Position numbers and translations under genes: made by a program. The notes below the pieces were generated by a model that worked only from the letters and a program-made list of their open reading frames with translations, searched no databases and was not told the origin of the DNA. Positions 63,265 to 64,000 of a stretch of 64,000 nucleotides of DNA are shown piece by piece. This stretch comes from Capnocytophaga haemolytica. Its GTDB lineage: Bacteria > Bacteroidota > Bacteroidia > Flavobacteriales > Flavobacteriaceae. Where the stretch lies: the NCBI RefSeq assembly GCF_001553545.1, contig NZ_CP014227.1, forward strand, positions 1,718,501-1,782,500. Reading direction: 5' to 3'. Position 1 is the first letter of the stretch. Every line of letters starts with the position of its first letter.

Positions 63265-64000
63265 CTATCGCTTATACTTAAAGTGATAAGCCAGCATTTT
63301 ATAATACAATTTTGCCGCTAAGAAGGCGGTGGGCTTCGCCTGTGGGCTATCCATTAGCTCGACAATATCAAAAGCAACCACGTTACATTTCTTAAAGACC
63401 TTGCGCAGCAGTTTTAGCGTCGGGTACCACTGCAATCCACCTGGCTCAGGAGTGCCCGTTGAAGGCGCTATGGCAGGATCGAAGGCGTCAAGGTCAATTG
63501 TAATATACACATTGCCAGAGAGCTTATCGAGCACCTTATTAATCCACTTCGGATCTTTAGCGATCTTATGCGCAAAGAAAACGCGACCCTTCGGGAGGTA
63601 TTGTTTTTCCTCAATATCCATCGAGCGAATACCCACTTGCACCAATCGATGCTTCTGGTTAGCTTCAAACACCGCACACGCGTGATTTGAAGTGGAGCCG
63701 TGGTACTCGGGGCGCAAATCCGTATGCGCATCGAGCTGCAAAACCGTAAGTTTCTCGTACTTCTCGCCCACTGCCCTGATGGAACCTATTGATACAGAAT
63801 GCTCTCCCCCGAAAAGCGTAAAGAGTTTATCCTCGTGCTTGAGCAGTTCTTTCGTTTTTTGATACACCGCTTCAGTCATCGCCTCAGGCGTGCTATTTTC
63901 TGAAACCTCACCAGCCATATACACCCCGTTCAGGTAGGGCTCCGTATCGGTTTCTATGTCGTAGAGCTCCATATTTTCGGAAGCATCCAAAAACAGCTCA
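63265..64000 (-). CDS. speB: Agmatinase/arginase family protein (cut by window edge)
   Basis: 245 codons visible; the start lies beyond the right edge (an open frame continues past 63990). The binuclear manganese ligands are in FTLFGGEHSVSIG, LQLDAHTDLRPEYHG and ITIDLDAFDPAIAP, the ureohydrolase signature. Converts agmatine to putrescine or arginine to ornithine; the form with SxGTPEPGG suggests agmatinase. Confidence 0.88.
   Translation of the reverse strand, partial: ELFLDASENMELYDIETDTEPYLNGVYMAGEVSENSTPEAMTEAVYQKTKELLKHEDKLFTLFGGEHSVSIGSIRAVGEKYEKLTVLQLDAHTDLRPEYHGSTSNHACAVFEANQKHRLVQVGIRSMDIEEKQYLPKGRVFFAHKIAKDPKWINKVLDKLSGNVYITIDLDAFDPAIAPSTGTPEPGGLQWYPTLKLLRKVFKKCNVVAFDIVELMDSPQAKPTAFLAAKLYYKMLAYHFKYKR

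Overview
The window is a piece of a low-GC Bacteroidota chromosome, most likely Flavobacteriaceae and quite possibly Capnocytophaga (the genus is a guess from gene content). The phylum call rests on the repeated promoter signature TAnnTTTG, often with a TTG/TTTG about 19 bases upstream, on AT-rich start regions without Shine-Dalgarno sequences, and on families such as DUF4293, GH97 and FUSC-type proteins. No rRNA operon or CRISPR array was seen.

Layout. 1-3.4 kb: core genes (nagB, cut by the left edge; a FUSC-family membrane protein; a TsaC/YrdC-type protein). 3,475-31,005: a 27.5-kb prophage inserted in the 3' end of the initiator tRNA-fMet gene, bounded by a perfect 29-bp direct repeat. 31-39.2 kb: core genes (alr, an enoyl-CoA hydratase, tRNA-Ala, folE, lon, pyrD, cbpM/cbpA). 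39.2-45.1 kb: an accessory island of three related IS copies (one intact, two internally deleted), a gene remnant, a glycosyltransferase, a GH97 gene cut by an IS and a carbohydrate-related lipoprotein. 45.2-64 kb: core genes (yidC, pyrG, a broken WG-repeat-like gene, gpmA, an AsmA-like protein, an aminotransferase, YitT, DUF4293, a fibronectin-III-like protein, NADAR, lgt, DUF192, idi, and speB cut by the right edge).

The prophage is the unusual part. It has a tyrosine integrase, a repressor with a face-to-face promoter switch, a primase-helicase and an uninterrupted late operon of about 17 kb, but no recognisable terminase, portal, tail tube, tape measure, baseplate or conjugation gene. About fifteen late products instead carry a single membrane segment, usually at the extreme N- or C-terminus and flanked by lysines. 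A 195-residue, beta-rich, membrane-free protein followed at once by a terminator is the best capsid candidate. The lysis block holds an M15 peptidase, a GH24 lysozyme and a protein built like a one-piece spanin. I infer a tailless, probably membrane-containing temperate virus; I cannot place it in a described family from sequence alone.

Three regulatory structures stand out. First, four tandem 284-bp units each encode a 37-39 residue membrane miniprotein behind its own promoter and a two-stem RNA leader; unit 2 keeps the fold with different bases. Second, five TTCCGTG-type sites at exact 10-bp spacing lie just upstream of the late promoter, and the same motif occurs in the repressor switch. 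Third, an A AAA AAG slippery heptamer at the end of the lysozyme gene leads into a -1 frame encoding a membrane anchor.
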